64,000 nucleotides of DNA from assembly GCA_958296195.1 (NCBI GenBank), contig OY282455.1, positions 3,348,001 through 3,412,000 of the forward strand, given 5' to 3'. The notes beneath the pieces were generated by a model. The model was not told the origin of the DNA, searched no databases, and saw only the letters and a list, made by a program, of their open reading frames with translations. The position numbers were made by a program, and so were the translations under genes. How positions within the stretch are numbered: position 1 is the stretch's first letter; every line of letters starts with the position of its first letter. Origin of the DNA: an uncultured Pseudomonadales bacterium. Lineage in GTDB: Bacteria > Pseudomonadota > Gammaproteobacteria > Pseudomonadales > Azotimanducaceae. Positions 1 to 9,581 of the stretch are shown in pieces.

Positions 1-240
1 GGTGGCGAGCATGCCCATTTGATCGGCCACCACCCGATTCATGCCGGCTTCCGCCAAACGGGCGCCGCGAAACAGGTTGCCGCCGCCGCAAACCAAGGCG
101 ATCTGCGCACCCAGCTCCACGGCTTCGGAAACATCTTGGCACAGCCGACCAAGAACCGCCGGGTCAATGCCGAACCCCGGCGGCCCGGCCAAGGCCTCCC
201 CGGACAGCTTCAGCAGCACTCTGGCAGGGGGCTTCGGCAA
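1..240 (-). CDS. pyrH: UMP kinase PyrH, N-terminal part (runs off the window)
   Basis: Uridylate kinase, UMP + ATP to UDP + ADP, the committed pyrimidine nucleotide step in the cytoplasm. The 80 visible residues carry the amino-acid-kinase fold signatures KLSGEAL near residue 11, GGGNLFRG near residue 53 and DQMGMLAT at the window edge. The only possible start in this frame is TTG at 240, because the codon immediately before it is the in-frame TAG stop of tsf; a GGAG-type Shine-Dalgarno lies inside the end of tsf. The gene is the third in rpsB-tsf-pyrH and is probably translationally coupled to tsf. The C-terminal two thirds lie outside the window. Confidence 0.95.
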   Translation of the reverse strand, partial: MPKPPARVLLKLSGEALAGPPGFGIDPAVLGRLCQDVSEAVELGAQIALVCGGGNLFRGARLAEAGMNRVVADQMGMLAT

Positions 241-1161
241 CTAGGCCGCTCCGCCGGCCGGCGCCGCCGAGCGGCCGACTTGGGCCGCAACTTCGGCGGC
301 GAAGTCCTCCTCCGCCACCGCAATGCCCTCGCCCACTTCAAGACGGGCGAAACGCCGCGCCTGTGTACCCTTGGTGCGCAGCAATTCGCCGACTTTGAGC
401 TGCGGATCCTTGACGAACGCCTGCTCCAGCAAGCTCACCTCGGCGAAAAACTTGCGCAGCCGGCCCTCCACCCGCTTTTGCACGACCTGCGGCGGCACCG
501 ACTTGCCCTTCTCCGCCTCTTGTTCGGCCACTTCGGCGGCAGTTCGGGCGGTGACGATCTCCCGCTCCTTGGCCACGGTCGCCTCGTCTAGCTGCTCCGC
601 CCGCACCACCAGAGGGGTTGGGTCATGGGCGGTCACATGCATGGCCAAGTCCCGGCCCAACTCGCCATCGCCAGCGGACAGCTCAACCAGAGCGCCTTTG
701 CGCCGGTCATTGTGCAGATAGCTGCCGACGGTGCCGTCTTCGCTGGCTAGGTATTCGGCCCGCCGCACCTGGATGTTCTCGCCAATTTCCTGAACCAAGG
801 CATCCCGCTCCGCATCAAAGGCGGCGGCCAGCTCTGCGGCGCTCCGCCCAGTCGCCAAGGCGGTGGCGGCAACGCGATCAACAAACTCGATGAATTTCGG
901 ATTGCGGGCGGCGAAGTCCGTTTCGATGTTCACCTCGACCAATGCGGCTCGCTTGCCGTCCGCCGCCACCTGCAGCCCCAACAACCCCTGCGCGGCGGTG
1001 CGCCCGGACTTTTTGGCGGCCTTCAAGGCGCTCTTGCGGCGCAGGCCGTCCACCGCGGCATCCAAGTCGCCGCCGGCCTCCTCCAAGGCGGCCTTGCAAT
1101 CCATCATGCCGAGGCCGGTGAGTTCGCGCAGAGCCTTAACCTGCTTGGCTGAAACCGCCAT
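241..1161 (-). CDS. tsf: Translation elongation factor Ts
   Basis: Guanine-nucleotide exchange factor that recycles EF-Tu-GDP. The N-terminal UBA-like domain (AVSAKQVKALRELTGLGMMD, residues 2-21) and the core motif EVNIETDFAARN near residue 77 are diagnostic. At 306 residues it is slightly longer than E. coli EF-Ts (283), with a small extension ending in Gly/Ala. It lies 3 nt after rpsB and abuts pyrH, so the three form one operon. The ATG at 1161 gives the family-typical N-terminus. Confidence 0.98.
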   Translation of the reverse strand: MAVSAKQVKALRELTGLGMMDCKAALEEAGGDLDAAVDGLRRKSALKAAKKSGRTAAQGLLGLQVAADGKRAALVEVNIETDFAARNPKFIEFVDRVAATALATGRSAAELAAAFDAERDALVQEIGENIQVRRAEYLASEDGTVGSYLHNDRRKGALVELSAGDGELGRDLAMHVTAHDPTPLVVRAEQLDEATVAKEREIVTARTAAEVAEQEAEKGKSVPPQVVQKRVEGRLRKFFAEVSLLEQAFVKDPQLKVGELLRTKGTQARRFARLEVGEGIAVAEEDFAAEVAAQVGRSAAPAGGAA

Positions 1162-1164
1162 GAG

Positions 1165-1959
1165 CTACCTCTCCCCACCGCTGAGCGCAAGCGCTCCAGC
1201 ACCCGCTTCTTCGACGAATTCTTCTGTGCCCAGCGCGCCGGTGGCTCTTTCCTGCCCCTCTTGAACGGCGTCCGCCACTGCGGTCAAGTACAGGCGAATG
1301 GCCCGAATGGCGTCGTCGTTGCCGGGAATGACGTAGTCCACGCCGTCGGGGTCGCTGTTGGTGTCCACCACCGCGAACACGGGTATGCCGAGCTTGTTCG
1401 CTTCGGTCACGGCGATCTGCTCGTGCTGAACATCAACCACGAAGATCGCATCCGGCAGACCGCCCATGTCCTTGATGCCGCCAAGGCTGCGGTCGAGCTT
1501 GGCCATAAGGCGGCTCTTTTGCAGCTTTTCCTTCTTGGTGATGGGGAGTTTGTCCAACTTGCCCTCGGTTTGCAGGCGTTCCTGCTCCTCCAGCCGTTCG
1601 ATCTCCAGCTCCAGAGCCTTCAACCGCTCGATGGATTGGCGAATGGTCTTGTAATTGGTGAGCATGCCGCCGAGCCAGCGCTGGTCCACAAAGGGCATGC
1701 CCACCCGGGACGCCTGCTCCCGCACCACCTTGGCCGCCGCCCGCTTGGTGCCGACAAACAGTATTTTCTTGCCGAGGGCCGCCAGCGTGCGAATTTCCGC
1801 CAACGCCCGCTCAAAGGCGGGCACGGTCTTCTCTAGGTTAACGATGTGTATCTTGTTTCTGGCGCCGAAAATGAACGGCGCCATCTTTGGGTTCCAGTAA
1901 CGGGTTTGATGGCCGAAGTGTACGCCTGCGGCCAACATGTCGCGCATGTTGATGTTCAA
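1165..1959 (-). CDS. rpsB: 30S ribosomal protein S2
   Basis: Small-subunit ribosomal protein, first gene of rpsB-tsf-pyrH. Family motifs are [20 protein letters not shown] at the N-terminus, RWLGGMLTN and the C-terminal [25 protein letters not shown] region (the middle is split here by position only). The start is chosen as TTG at 1959 because a GGAGG box at 1966-1970 sits 6 nt upstream; the ATG at 1947 would have an 18 nt spacing. This gives 264 residues; the ATG would give 260. A 211-nt divergent region separates it from map. Confidence 0.97.
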   Translation of the reverse strand: MNINMRDMLAAGVHFGHQTRYWNPKMAPFIFGARNKIHIVNLEKTVPAFERALAEIRTLAALGKKILFVGTKRAAAKVVREQASRVGMPFVDQRWLGGMLTNYKTIRQSIERLKALELEIERLEEQERLQTEGKLDKLPITKKEKLQKSRLMAKLDRSLGGIKDMGGLPDAIFVVDVQHEQIAVTEANKLGIPVFAVVDTNSDPDGVDYVIPGNDDAIRAIRLYLTAVADAVQEGQERATGALGTEEFVEEAGAGALALSGGER

Positions 1960-2152
1960 TTGTTGCCTCCGGGTTAAGCCTCCGCAGCCCCTTAAATCCA
2001 GACCGGCATTGCGCCTGCAAAGCCCCCGCCCTTGGCTGGGGGCCTGCAACAAGCGCCGCCGGCACCCGTGGATTCGCAACGGACCGCGTGCGTTTTGTCA
2101 TTGCCAACGCCTCGCAACCCCGGCATGGCACCGTTGCTCCGAAGCGGCGGGG

Positions 2153-2181
2153 TTTATACCATAACCACCCATGTACGCCAA
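2153..2181 (-). promoter_or_regulatory. Sigma70-type promoter of rpsB-tsf-pyrH
   Basis: On the minus strand TTGGCG (2181-2176), a 17-bp spacer and TATAAA (2158-2153) form a good sigma70 promoter reading into rpsB. The -35 element lies inside the first codons of the divergent map gene. The implied 5' leader of roughly 190 nt before rpsB fits the long S2-autoregulated leader known in gammaproteobacteria; the regulation is inferred, not seen. Confidence 0.55.
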
Positions 2182-2971
2182 AGCCTCCAGCGCCACTGAC
2201 ATCGAAGGCATGCGCCGCGCCGGGCGCTTGGCCGCCGGCGTGCTCGAGATGATCGGCGAGCATGTCCGGCCGGGCGTGACCACGGACCAGCTCAACGACA
2301 TCTGCCACCGCTACATCGTCAACGAGATAGACTGCGTTCCGGCACCGCTGCACTACAGCAACAGCCCCCGCGTTCCGCCATTCCCCCGCTCGGTCTGCAC
2401 TTCGGTCAACCATGTGGTCTGCCACGGCATCCCATCGGCGAAGAAGACGCTGAAGAGCGGGGACATCCTCAACATCGACGTCACCGTCATCAAGGACGGC
2501 TACCACGGGGACACGAGCAAGATGTTTCTGGTGGGCAAGCCGACGGTGCTGGCCGAGCGGCTGGCGCGGGTGGCTCAGGAGTGCCTGTACCGGGGCATCG
2601 CCGCGATTCGCCCGGGCGCCACCCTCGGCGACATCGGCCACGCCGTTCAGTCCCATGCCGAGGGCAATCGGTTTTCCGTCGTGCGGGAGTTCTGCGGCCA
2701 CGGCATCGGCAAGGTCTTCCACGACCAGCCGCAGATTCTGCACTACGGCCGCCCCGGCACCGGAGCGGCTATCGAGCCGGGCATGACCTTCACCGTGGAG
2801 CCCATGATCAACGCCGGGAGGCCGCAAGTGAAAGTCCTGCCGGACGGCTGGACGGTGGTGACCAAGGACCACAAGCTATCCGCGCAGTGGGAGCACACCC
2901 TTCTGGTCACCACAGTCGGCGCCGAGGTTCTGACCCAGCGCCAAGAGGAGGCGCAGGCGTTCCGAAGTTGA
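2171..2971 (+). CDS. map: Methionine aminopeptidase, type I
   Basis: Removes the initiator Met from nascent proteins. It is a 266-residue type Ia enzyme with all metal ligands in order: His in VVCHGIP, the two Asp in NIDVTVIKDGYHGDTS, His in CGHGIG, Glu in TVEPMI and Glu in QWEHTLLV. It is divergent from rpsB and followed after 51 nt by glnD, the usual gammaproteobacterial neighbourhood. The ATG at 2171 gives the normal family N-terminus. Confidence 0.98.
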   Translation: MYAKASSATDIEGMRRAGRLAAGVLEMIGEHVRPGVTTDQLNDICHRYIVNEIDCVPAPLHYSNSPRVPPFPRSVCTSVNHVVCHGIPSAKKTLKSGDILNIDVTVIKDGYHGDTSKMFLVGKPTVLAERLARVAQECLYRGIAAIRPGATLGDIGHAVQSHAEGNRFSVVREFCGHGIGKVFHDQPQILHYGRPGTGAAIEPGMTFTVEPMINAGRPQVKVLPDGWTVVTKDHKLSAQWEHTLLVTTVGAEVLTQRQEEAQAFRS

Positions 2972-3022
2972 AAGCGCTGCATCCCATGCTCGCGACAAAC
3001 CGCTTGTTGATTCACCGGATCG

Positions 3023-5638
3023 GTGCAGCCGGACATGCAGGTTAGGGAACTGCGCCAACGCATCCGCGCCCAAGACGCAAAGCTGGCGGCGCGCTATTGG
3101 TCGCGAGCGCCCATTGAGGGCATCGTGACCGACCGGGTGGCTTTCTTCGACGACCTGCTGCGCGACCTTTGGCAAAGCCACTTCAGCGCCGAGGCGCGGA
3201 ACGGCCTAGTGCTGTACGCAGTGGGCGGCTACGGCCGCGGCGAGCTGCACCCGGGGTCGGACATCGATCTGTTCATACTGGCGGAGCGTCCGCGCCGGCA
3301 CCGAGCGGAGATCGAGCCCTTTGTCCGCCTCCTGTTTGACCTCAACCTCGACATCGGCCACAGCGTGCGCTCCCTCGCGGAGTGCAAGGAAGCGGTCAAG
3401 GCGGACCTCACCGCGGCCACGGCGCTGCTGGACCGGCGCTTGTTGGTCGATCTCCCTTCCGCCAAGGCGCAACGGTTGGCGACCAAGCTGGAGGCCTTGA
3501 TGACGCATCCGCGCATCTGGCCGCCGACCCGGTTCCTCCGCGCAAAAAGAGCGGAGCAGGAGCGCCGCCACAAACGTTTCGAGGATGTGGAGTACGGTTT
3601 GGAGCCGAACGTCAAGGAGTCCCCCGGGGGGCTGCGCGACCTGCAGACGGCCCTGTGGGTGTGCAAGCGGAACTACGGTTCGGCGGATCCAGCCGAACTG
3701 GAGCGCCGCGGCCTCATAACCAGCTTGGAGCGGGAATGGCTGAGCGGCGGCAAGCGCTATCTGTGGTGGGTGCGCTACGGCCTGCACTTGGTGGCCGGCC
3801 GCAAGGAGGATCGCCTGCAGTTCGAACACCAGCGAGAACTGGCGCAACGGCTCGGCTACGCGGACACCACCGCTCGGCTCGGCGTCGAACGCTTCATGCA
3901 GGAATACTACCGCTGGGTGCTCGCCCTGCGCGAAGTCAACGACATCCTGCTGCAGTTCCTCGACGAATCCTTTGCCTCGGCGAAGCCGGCGTTGGAGCGC
4001 ATCAACGAGCGCTTTCAGATCAACGGGCAATCCATTGAGGCGGCCCATGAACTGGTGTTCGCCGAGACTCCGAGCGCCCTGCTGGAGATGTTCGTCATCC
4101 TCGCCAACCGCCGCGACATCTCCGGGGTGCGCGCCGGCACCATCCGCTTGATTCGCCAGCATCTGCACTTGATTGACGACCAGTTTCGCCAAGATCCCCG
4201 CAACAACCAGCGCTTTCTGGAACTGTTGAAGGCGCCCTACACCCTAGTCACTCAACTCACGCGGATGCGGCGCTACGGCATCCTGGGGCGCTACCTACCC
4301 GAATTCGGCCAAGTCATCGGCCGGATGCAGCACGACCTGTTCCACATCTACACGGTCGATGCCCACACGATGATGGTGATCCGCAACATGCGCATGTTCC
4401 GCTACCGGGCCCGGGCCGAACAGTTTCCGGTGGCCCACTACTGCGTCAAGTCCATACCCAAGATAGAATTGCTCTACATCGCCGGGCTGCACCACGACAT
4501 CGGCAAGGGCCGCGGCGGGGACCACTCCGAACTCGGCGCTGGGTTTGCGGCCAAATTCTGCCGCCGCCTAGGCTTGGGCGACGAAGACACCGAATTGGTT
4601 GCATGGCTGGTGGCGGACCACTTGGTCATGTCCAGCACGGCCCAACGCCAAGACATCCACGATCCCAAGGTGGTGCTCAACTTCGCTAGGCGAGTGAAGT
4701 CGGAGCGGCGGCTGGACTATCTGTACGCCCTGACGGTGGCGGACATCACCGCCACCAATCCCACTCTCTGGAACAGCTGGCGGGCGACGCTCCTAAGCCA
4801 ACTCTACTTCAACGCCCGCAAGCTGCTGCGCCAAGGCCTCGAATCGCCGCTGGACCGGCAGGCGACGGTGAGCGCCCGCCGCGAACGGGCCGCCGAGGAG
4901 GCCGAGGCGCTAGGGCTTGGCGCGACGCAGGCCGACGCCCTTTGGGACCGGCTCGGCGCCGATTTCCTGTTGAGCCACCAGCCTCGGCACGCCGCCGAAA
5001 TTGCCGTCGCCATCGCCGCCCACAACCCCGCGGACGGTCCCTTGGTGCTGCTCAAGAACCTAGCCAACGAGGGCGCCGCCGACGGGGCCACGGAAATCTT
5101 CGTTCACGCGCAGGACAAGCCCAACCTGTTCGCGGCTTCCGTGATCGCCGTCAACCAGTTGCATCTGTCGATCTACGACGCCCGCATTCACACCGCCGCC
5201 GACGGCCACTGCTTCAACACCTTCATCGTCCTCGACTTGGACCGCCGGCCGCTTAGGGGCAATCGACGGGAGGTTGTCCAGCGCCTGACGCAAGCCGTCA
5301 GGGACGCCAAGATCGAACCCCCAAGCCAGCAACGCTGGCCGCGCCGCCACAAGCAACTGCACCGACCAAGCGAAGTGCGGCTAAGCCACAACCCGCCGGC
5401 GCCCTACTCCAGGTTGCGGGTACGCACCACGGACCGGCCAGGGCTGCTGGCCCGCATAGGCGTCTTGTTCTTCGAACTTGACATGGCGGTGCTGGAAGCC
5501 CGCATCGCCACCCTCGGCGAACGGGTGGAGGACCTGTTCTATGTGCAGACAAGGACCGGCGAACCCATCACCGACCCAGAAGCCATCTACCAGTTGGAGA
5601 ACACCCTGCGCCAGGCTCTGGACAGAATGCCGGCCTGA
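3023..5638 (+). CDS. glnD: Bifunctional [protein-PII] uridylyltransferase/uridylyl-removing enzyme
   Basis: Senses glutamine and adds or removes UMP on PII proteins, the top of the nitrogen regulatory cascade. Domains in order are the nucleotidyltransferase with GGYGRGELHPGSDIDLF near residues 68-84, the HD domain with AGLHHDIGKGRGGDHSE near residues 487-505, and two C-terminal ACT domains beginning near residues 712 and 797. The length of 871 residues is normal. The start is GTG at 3023 or ATG at 3035; neither has a strong Shine-Dalgarno. Confidence 0.97.
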   Translation: MQPDMQVRELRQRIRAQDAKLAARYWSRAPIEGIVTDRVAFFDDLLRDLWQSHFSAEARNGLVLYAVGGYGRGELHPGSDIDLFILAERPRRHRAEIEPFVRLLFDLNLDIGHSVRSLAECKEAVKADLTAATALLDRRLLVDLPSAKAQRLATKLEALMTHPRIWPPTRFLRAKRAEQERRHKRFEDVEYGLEPNVKESPGGLRDLQTALWVCKRNYGSADPAELERRGLITSLEREWLSGGKRYLWWVRYGLHLVAGRKEDRLQFEHQRELAQRLGYADTTARLGVERFMQEYYRWVLALREVNDILLQFLDESFASAKPALERINERFQINGQSIEAAHELVFAETPSALLEMFVILANRRDISGVRAGTIRLIRQHLHLIDDQFRQDPRNNQRFLELLKAPYTLVTQLTRMRRYGILGRYLPEFGQVIGRMQHDLFHIYTVDAHTMMVIRNMRMFRYRARAEQFPVAHYCVKSIPKIELLYIAGLHHDIGKGRGGDHSELGAGFAAKFCRRLGLGDEDTELVAWLVADHLVMSSTAQRQDIHDPKVVLNFARRVKSERRLDYLYALTVADITATNPTLWNSWRATLLSQLYFNARKLLRQGLESPLDRQATVSARRERAAEEAEALGLGATQADALWDRLGADFLLSHQPRHAAEIAVAIAAHNPADGPLVLLKNLANEGAADGATEIFVHAQDKPNLFAASVIAVNQLHLSIYDARIHTAADGHCFNTFIVLDLDRRPLRGNRREVVQRLTQAVRDAKIEPPSQQRWPRRHKQLHRPSEVRLSHNPPAPYSRLRVRTTDRPGLLARIGVLFFELDMAVLEARIATLGERVEDLFYVQTRTGEPITDPEAIYQLENTLRQALDRMPA

Positions 5639-5693
5639 AGCGCGGTCGCCGCCGATTCAGTTAAACTAACGCATCCCCAAGCTGCGCGGACTG

Positions 5694-6701
5694 ATGGAGG
5701 CAGCCTTGTCCATATTCGCATTCGCCCTCGGGTTGCCCACGCTCGATCGGCAGGGCGCCTGCATCGACTGCTTCTTTCCTGCGCCGGTGAAGTCCCCGGA
5801 CGCAGCTCTGGACCAAGCCATCCGCACCCAGTTTCGGCCCGGTGCCGCCTTGGTCCCGCCGGAGTCGGCCCGCATCTTCGTGCAGGACAGCCAACCAGCG
5901 TTGGCGCCGCTGCTGGAGGCGGACCGGAGCCTGATGGCGGTGCTGCTGCCCACCGATGCGCCCATCGCCTCCACGGCGGAAGCCTTCCTGAAGCTGCATC
6001 TGCTCTCCCACCGCTTGGCGCCGCCCAATACGATGAATCTGGAGGGCATCTTCACCCATCTGCACACCGTCGCCTGGACCACCGAAGGCGCCGTGGCGCT
6101 GCACGAACTGGCCGCCAAGCAGTTGCGCAGCCGCATCGAGGGCCGGCATTTCGAGGTTTTGGCGGTGGACAAGTTTCCGAAGATGGCGAACTACGTGGTG
6201 CCCAGCGGCGTGCGCATCGCGGACTCCAGCCGCATACGTCTGGGCGCCTACCTCGGTGAAGGCACCACCGTCATGCCCTCCGGCGCCGTCAACTTCAACG
6301 CCGCAGCCTTGGGCCCCAACATGGTGGAGGGCCGCATATCCCAAGGGGTCGTGGTGGGCGAAGGCTCAGACCTCGGCGGCGCCGCCAGCACCATGGGCAC
6401 CTTGGCCGGCGGTGGGGAGATCAAGATCAGCATCGGCCGCCACTGCCTGATCGGCGCCAACGGCGGCACCGGCATTCCCTTGGGCGACCGCTGCACCATT
6501 GAAGCCGGCCTCTACATCACGGCCGGCAGCCGGGTCGCGCTCATCAATGAGCGGGGGGAGCGCACCGAGGTGGTCAAGGCTCGGCAACTGGCCAACCGCT
6601 CCGACCTGCTCTTCATCCGCCACAGCGAAACCGGCGAAGTGCAGTGCCGCTTGAACCGCAAGGCCATCGCCCTAAACGAACAGCTGCATGCCCACAATTA
6701 G
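5694..6701 (+). CDS. dapD: Tetrahydrodipicolinate N-succinyltransferase, Pseudomonas type
   Basis: Transfers succinyl from succinyl-CoA to tetrahydrodipicolinate in the DAP/lysine pathway feeding peptidoglycan. It is a 335-residue protein of the longer DapD class found in pseudomonads and actinobacteria. The left-handed beta-helix is visible as hexapeptide-like repeats from about residue 165 (SGVRIADSSRIRLGAYLGEG, then MPSGAVNFNAAALGPNMVEG). It lies between glnD and dapE as in pseudomonads. The ATG at 5694 aligns with the family N-terminus. Confidence 0.95.
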   Translation: MEAALSIFAFALGLPTLDRQGACIDCFFPAPVKSPDAALDQAIRTQFRPGAALVPPESARIFVQDSQPALAPLLEADRSLMAVLLPTDAPIASTAEAFLKLHLLSHRLAPPNTMNLEGIFTHLHTVAWTTEGAVALHELAAKQLRSRIEGRHFEVLAVDKFPKMANYVVPSGVRIADSSRIRLGAYLGEGTTVMPSGAVNFNAAALGPNMVEGRISQGVVVGEGSDLGGAASTMGTLAGGGEIKISIGRHCLIGANGGTGIPLGDRCTIEAGLYITAGSRVALINERGERTEVVKARQLANRSDLLFIRHSETGEVQCRLNRKAIALNEQLHAHN

Positions 6702-6764
6702 CTTGGCCGAAACGAACGTCACGCCAACTTGCTTGCGCAGCTGGACCTGAGCAAACGCATTCCC

Positions 6765-7934
6765 ATGCCGAACGAGGCGCCCAAACCATTGGACCCAGAA
6801 GCCGGCGGCGAGGCGATGGAGCTTGTCCAAGCGCTGATCCGACGCCGCTCGATCAGCCCGCAGGACGACGGCTGCCAAGACCTGCTGCTGGAACGGCTGC
6901 GGCGGCTCGGCTTTAGGGCAACGCCGCTGCACACGGCCGGCGTCAGCAATTTCTACGCTGAGTTCGGCGCCGGCCAACCCAGCCTCGCCTTTGCCGGCCA
7001 CACCGATGTGGTGCCGCCCGGCGAGCTGTCCGAATGGCGCTCGCCGCCGTTTGCGCCAACCGTGCGCGACGGCTTTCTGTTCGGGCGCGGCGCCGCCGAC
7101 ATGAAGTCCAGCCTAGCGGCCATGGTCGTCGCCACCGAACGCTTCCTGGCTGACCATCCCGAACCCGCCGGCCGCCTGAGCTTCCTAGTGACCAGCGACG
7201 AGGAGGGCGAGGCCCGGTTCGGCACCCGGCGCATCGTCGAGCATCTGCGCCGCTACAAGATTCCGCTGGACTACTGCGTCATCGGCGAACCCTCCTCCGG
7301 CCACCGGCTGGGGGACACCCTGCGCCACGGACGGCGCGGCTCCCTGAACGGCGCGTTGACGGTCCAAGGCGTCCAAGGCCATGTGGCCTATCCCGAGCTG
7401 GCGCAAAACCCCATCCATTCTGCGGCGCCCTTCCTGAAGGAACTGGTCGGGGAGGTCTTCGACCAAGGCAACGCCCACTTCCCGCGAACCAGCCTGCAAA
7501 TATCCAGCATCGCCGCTGGGGCCGGGGCCGCCAATGTCATTCCCGGCCAACTCAAGATGGACTTCAACCTGCGCTACTCCAGCGAACAAACCGCCGCCGG
7601 CCTCAAGGCTAGAGTCGCCGCCCTCCTGCAGAAGCACCGCGTCGAAGGGACCCTTAGGTGGCAGCTTTCCGGTGAACCCTTCCTGACGCCGCCCGGTCGG
7701 CTCACCAAGGCAGTGCAGGCGGCGGTCGCCGCGGAACTGGGCGTTCAATGCCGCCTGTCCACAGCCGGCGGCACCTCGGACGGTCGCTTCATCGCTCCCC
7801 TCGGCGGCGAGGTGGTGGAACTCGGCCCGGTCAATTCGACCATACACAAGGTGAACGAGTGCATCGCCATCGCTGACTTGGATGGGCTGGTTCGAGTCTA
7901 TCAACGCATCCTGTCGAACCTGCTCGCCCCGTGA
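6765..7934 (+). CDS. dapE: Succinyl-diaminopimelate desuccinylase
   Basis: Zinc M20-family amidohydrolase making LL-diaminopimelate from its N-succinyl form, next in pathway after DapD. Metal and catalytic residues are in FAGHTDVVPPG, GRGAADMKSSLAAM, TSDEEGEA, STAGGTSDGRFI and the C-terminal His in STIHKVNE. The ATG at 6765 gives 389 residues, close to the usual 375-385; a TTG 36 nt upstream is possible but not needed. Its stop overlaps the GTG of gspN (GTGA). Confidence 0.96.
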   Translation: MPNEAPKPLDPEAGGEAMELVQALIRRRSISPQDDGCQDLLLERLRRLGFRATPLHTAGVSNFYAEFGAGQPSLAFAGHTDVVPPGELSEWRSPPFAPTVRDGFLFGRGAADMKSSLAAMVVATERFLADHPEPAGRLSFLVTSDEEGEARFGTRRIVEHLRRYKIPLDYCVIGEPSSGHRLGDTLRHGRRGSLNGALTVQGVQGHVAYPELAQNPIHSAAPFLKELVGEVFDQGNAHFPRTSLQISSIAAGAGAANVIPGQLKMDFNLRYSSEQTAAGLKARVAALLQKHRVEGTLRWQLSGEPFLTPPGRLTKAVQAAVAAELGVQCRLSTAGGTSDGRFIAPLGGEVVELGPVNSTIHKVNECIAIADLDGLVRVYQRILSNLLAP

Positions 7935-8668
7935 CCAAGTATTTCGCCATAGGCTTGCTGGCCTTCGTGGCCCTCTGCACGGCCTTGGCGCCGGCCGACC
8001 TGCTGCGCCCCCTGCTGGCGCAAGTTGGCCTATCGCTGTCGTTGCCCTTCGGCACCATCTGGTCCGGCGGCGGGGACCTAGGCGTCAGCGGGCGGCACTT
8101 GGGAGCGGTGGAATGGTACTTCGATCCGGCCAAGCTCACCGAGCCGGCGATCGCCTACGATTGGAAAGTGTTTGCCGAGCAAACGCACGTCCACGGAAAT
8201 TTCGCCGTTGGACCTGGACTGGCGAGGGTGGCTGCGGAAGGCGGTTTCGACGCCGCTCTGGTCAATCCGTGGCTGGACGCCTACGGTCTGCAGCTAAGCG
8301 GCCAATTCCACTTGTCCGGAGCGGAAGCGGCCTTCGCCGAGCGGAGCGTCCAAAGCGCCGCCGGGCATCTCGAATGGAGCGGCGGTCGGGTCCACTACCA
8401 GCTCGGCGGCGTTTGGCTTGGGGCGACGCTGCCACCGTTGGCCGCTCGTGTACAATTCACCTTGCCGAGCGGCGCCAAAACACCCCGCATAAACGCGCAG
8501 GTGTTGACTTCGGACGAGGCGTTGCCCCTCATCCAAGTCGAATCCACCGAAGGCGGATATGTGGAAATTGGCGTCACTAGGCGCTTGATGAAGATGGCGA
8601 ACGTGCCTTGGCTGGGAGAAGGCGCGGACGACGCGGTTGCCCTCACCTTAGAGGAAAAGCTGTTTTGA
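7931..8668 (+). CDS. gspN: Type II secretion system protein N
   Basis: 245-residue inner-membrane-anchored protein with one N-terminal hydrophobic segment (about residues 3-22) and a beta-rich periplasmic part, as in GspN. Identification rests on position just before gspC and gspD and on the WSGGGDLGVSG-type N-terminal region; sequence conservation in this family is low. The start is GTG at 7931, sharing bases with the dapE stop. Its precise role in the secreton is not settled in the family. Confidence 0.75.
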   Translation: MTKYFAIGLLAFVALCTALAPADLLRPLLAQVGLSLSLPFGTIWSGGGDLGVSGRHLGAVEWYFDPAKLTEPAIAYDWKVFAEQTHVHGNFAVGPGLARVAAEGGFDAALVNPWLDAYGLQLSGQFHLSGAEAAFAERSVQSAAGHLEWSGGRVHYQLGGVWLGATLPPLAARVQFTLPSGAKTPRINAQVLTSDEALPLIQVESTEGGYVEIGVTRRLMKMANVPWLGEGADDAVALTLEEKLF

Positions 8669-8687
8669 ACAACTCCGAGGCAAGCCC

Positions 8688-9575
8688 ATGCCGCCCCTGA
8701 CTTGGCGGGCGTTCGGGGACATCGCCAACAAGGCCGCCACGCCGCTGCAATGGGTCGTCGTCCTCGGCATCGCCTATACGCTGGCAAGCACGGTGACGTT
8801 CTTCGCGAAGGCGCCGCTTGAAGCCAAGCCGCGTCAATCCATCGAGTCCGCGCCACAAATTCCGAAGGTGCGCCAACAGAGCGCCGCAACGGACTTGGAA
8901 GCCATATTGCAAGCCAATCTGTTCGGCAAGGCGCAGCTTGAAGCCAAGCCGGCCACCGTCAGCGAACCGACCGTGGAGACGCGCCTGCCGCTCAATCTGC
9001 TGGGCGTCTTCGTCGCCGAGGAGGCGGACGGTTCGGCCGCCATCATTGCGGAGAAAGGCAAGGCCGGGCGTCTCTACAACCTCGGCGAAGCCGTGTCCGG
9101 CAACGCCACACTAGGCGCCGTGCATGCGGATCATGTGGTTCTGCTGCGCGCCGGCGCCCGCGAGACCTTGAAATTTCCCAAGCTGAAGGGATTCGAGCAT
9201 CGGAAAGCCGTGGAGATGCCGCCGGCCGAGGCCGCCGCACCGGCAAGGGCGCCACAAAAAGTTCAAGACTTCATCGCCGCCTATCAAGAACGCTCAACCG
9301 AACGGCCCGAACAGGTCGAGCAACTGCTCGACGAGCTCGCGGTCGAGGCGGCGAGCGGCGGCGGCTACCGGGTTGGCGACCTCAGCACCCTGCCCTACCT
9401 GAGCCGGACTGGGCTCGCCGCGGGAGACCTGATCCTGTCGCTCAACGGCCTTGCCGTGAGCGACCTCAATGCAGACCAACTCGCTCTGCAGGACCTGCTC
9501 GCCGCCGGGGACGTGCGCATTGAGGTGCAAAGGGGGGAGCGCCGCTTCTTTGTGACCGCTTCGCTAAATCCGTAG
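8688..9575 (+). CDS. gspC: Type II secretion system protein C
   Basis: Inner-membrane component linking the secreton platform to the GspD secretin. It has one N-terminal transmembrane helix (about residues 21-41), a linker, an HR domain beginning near TRLPLNLLGVFVAEE (about residue 103) and a C-terminal PDZ-like domain with YLSRTGLAAGDLILSLNG. It is 295 residues long. It precedes gspD by 6 nt. The remaining gsp genes are not in this window, so the system is split on the chromosome. Confidence 0.9.
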   Translation: MPPLTWRAFGDIANKAATPLQWVVVLGIAYTLASTVTFFAKAPLEAKPRQSIESAPQIPKVRQQSAATDLEAILQANLFGKAQLEAKPATVSEPTVETRLPLNLLGVFVAEEADGSAAIIAEKGKAGRLYNLGEAVSGNATLGAVHADHVVLLRAGARETLKFPKLKGFEHRKAVEMPPAEAAAPARAPQKVQDFIAAYQERSTERPEQVEQLLDELAVEAASGGGYRVGDLSTLPYLSRTGLAAGDLILSLNGLAVSDLNADQLALQDLLAAGDVRIEVQRGERRFFVTASLNP

Positions 9576-9581
9576 CCCAGG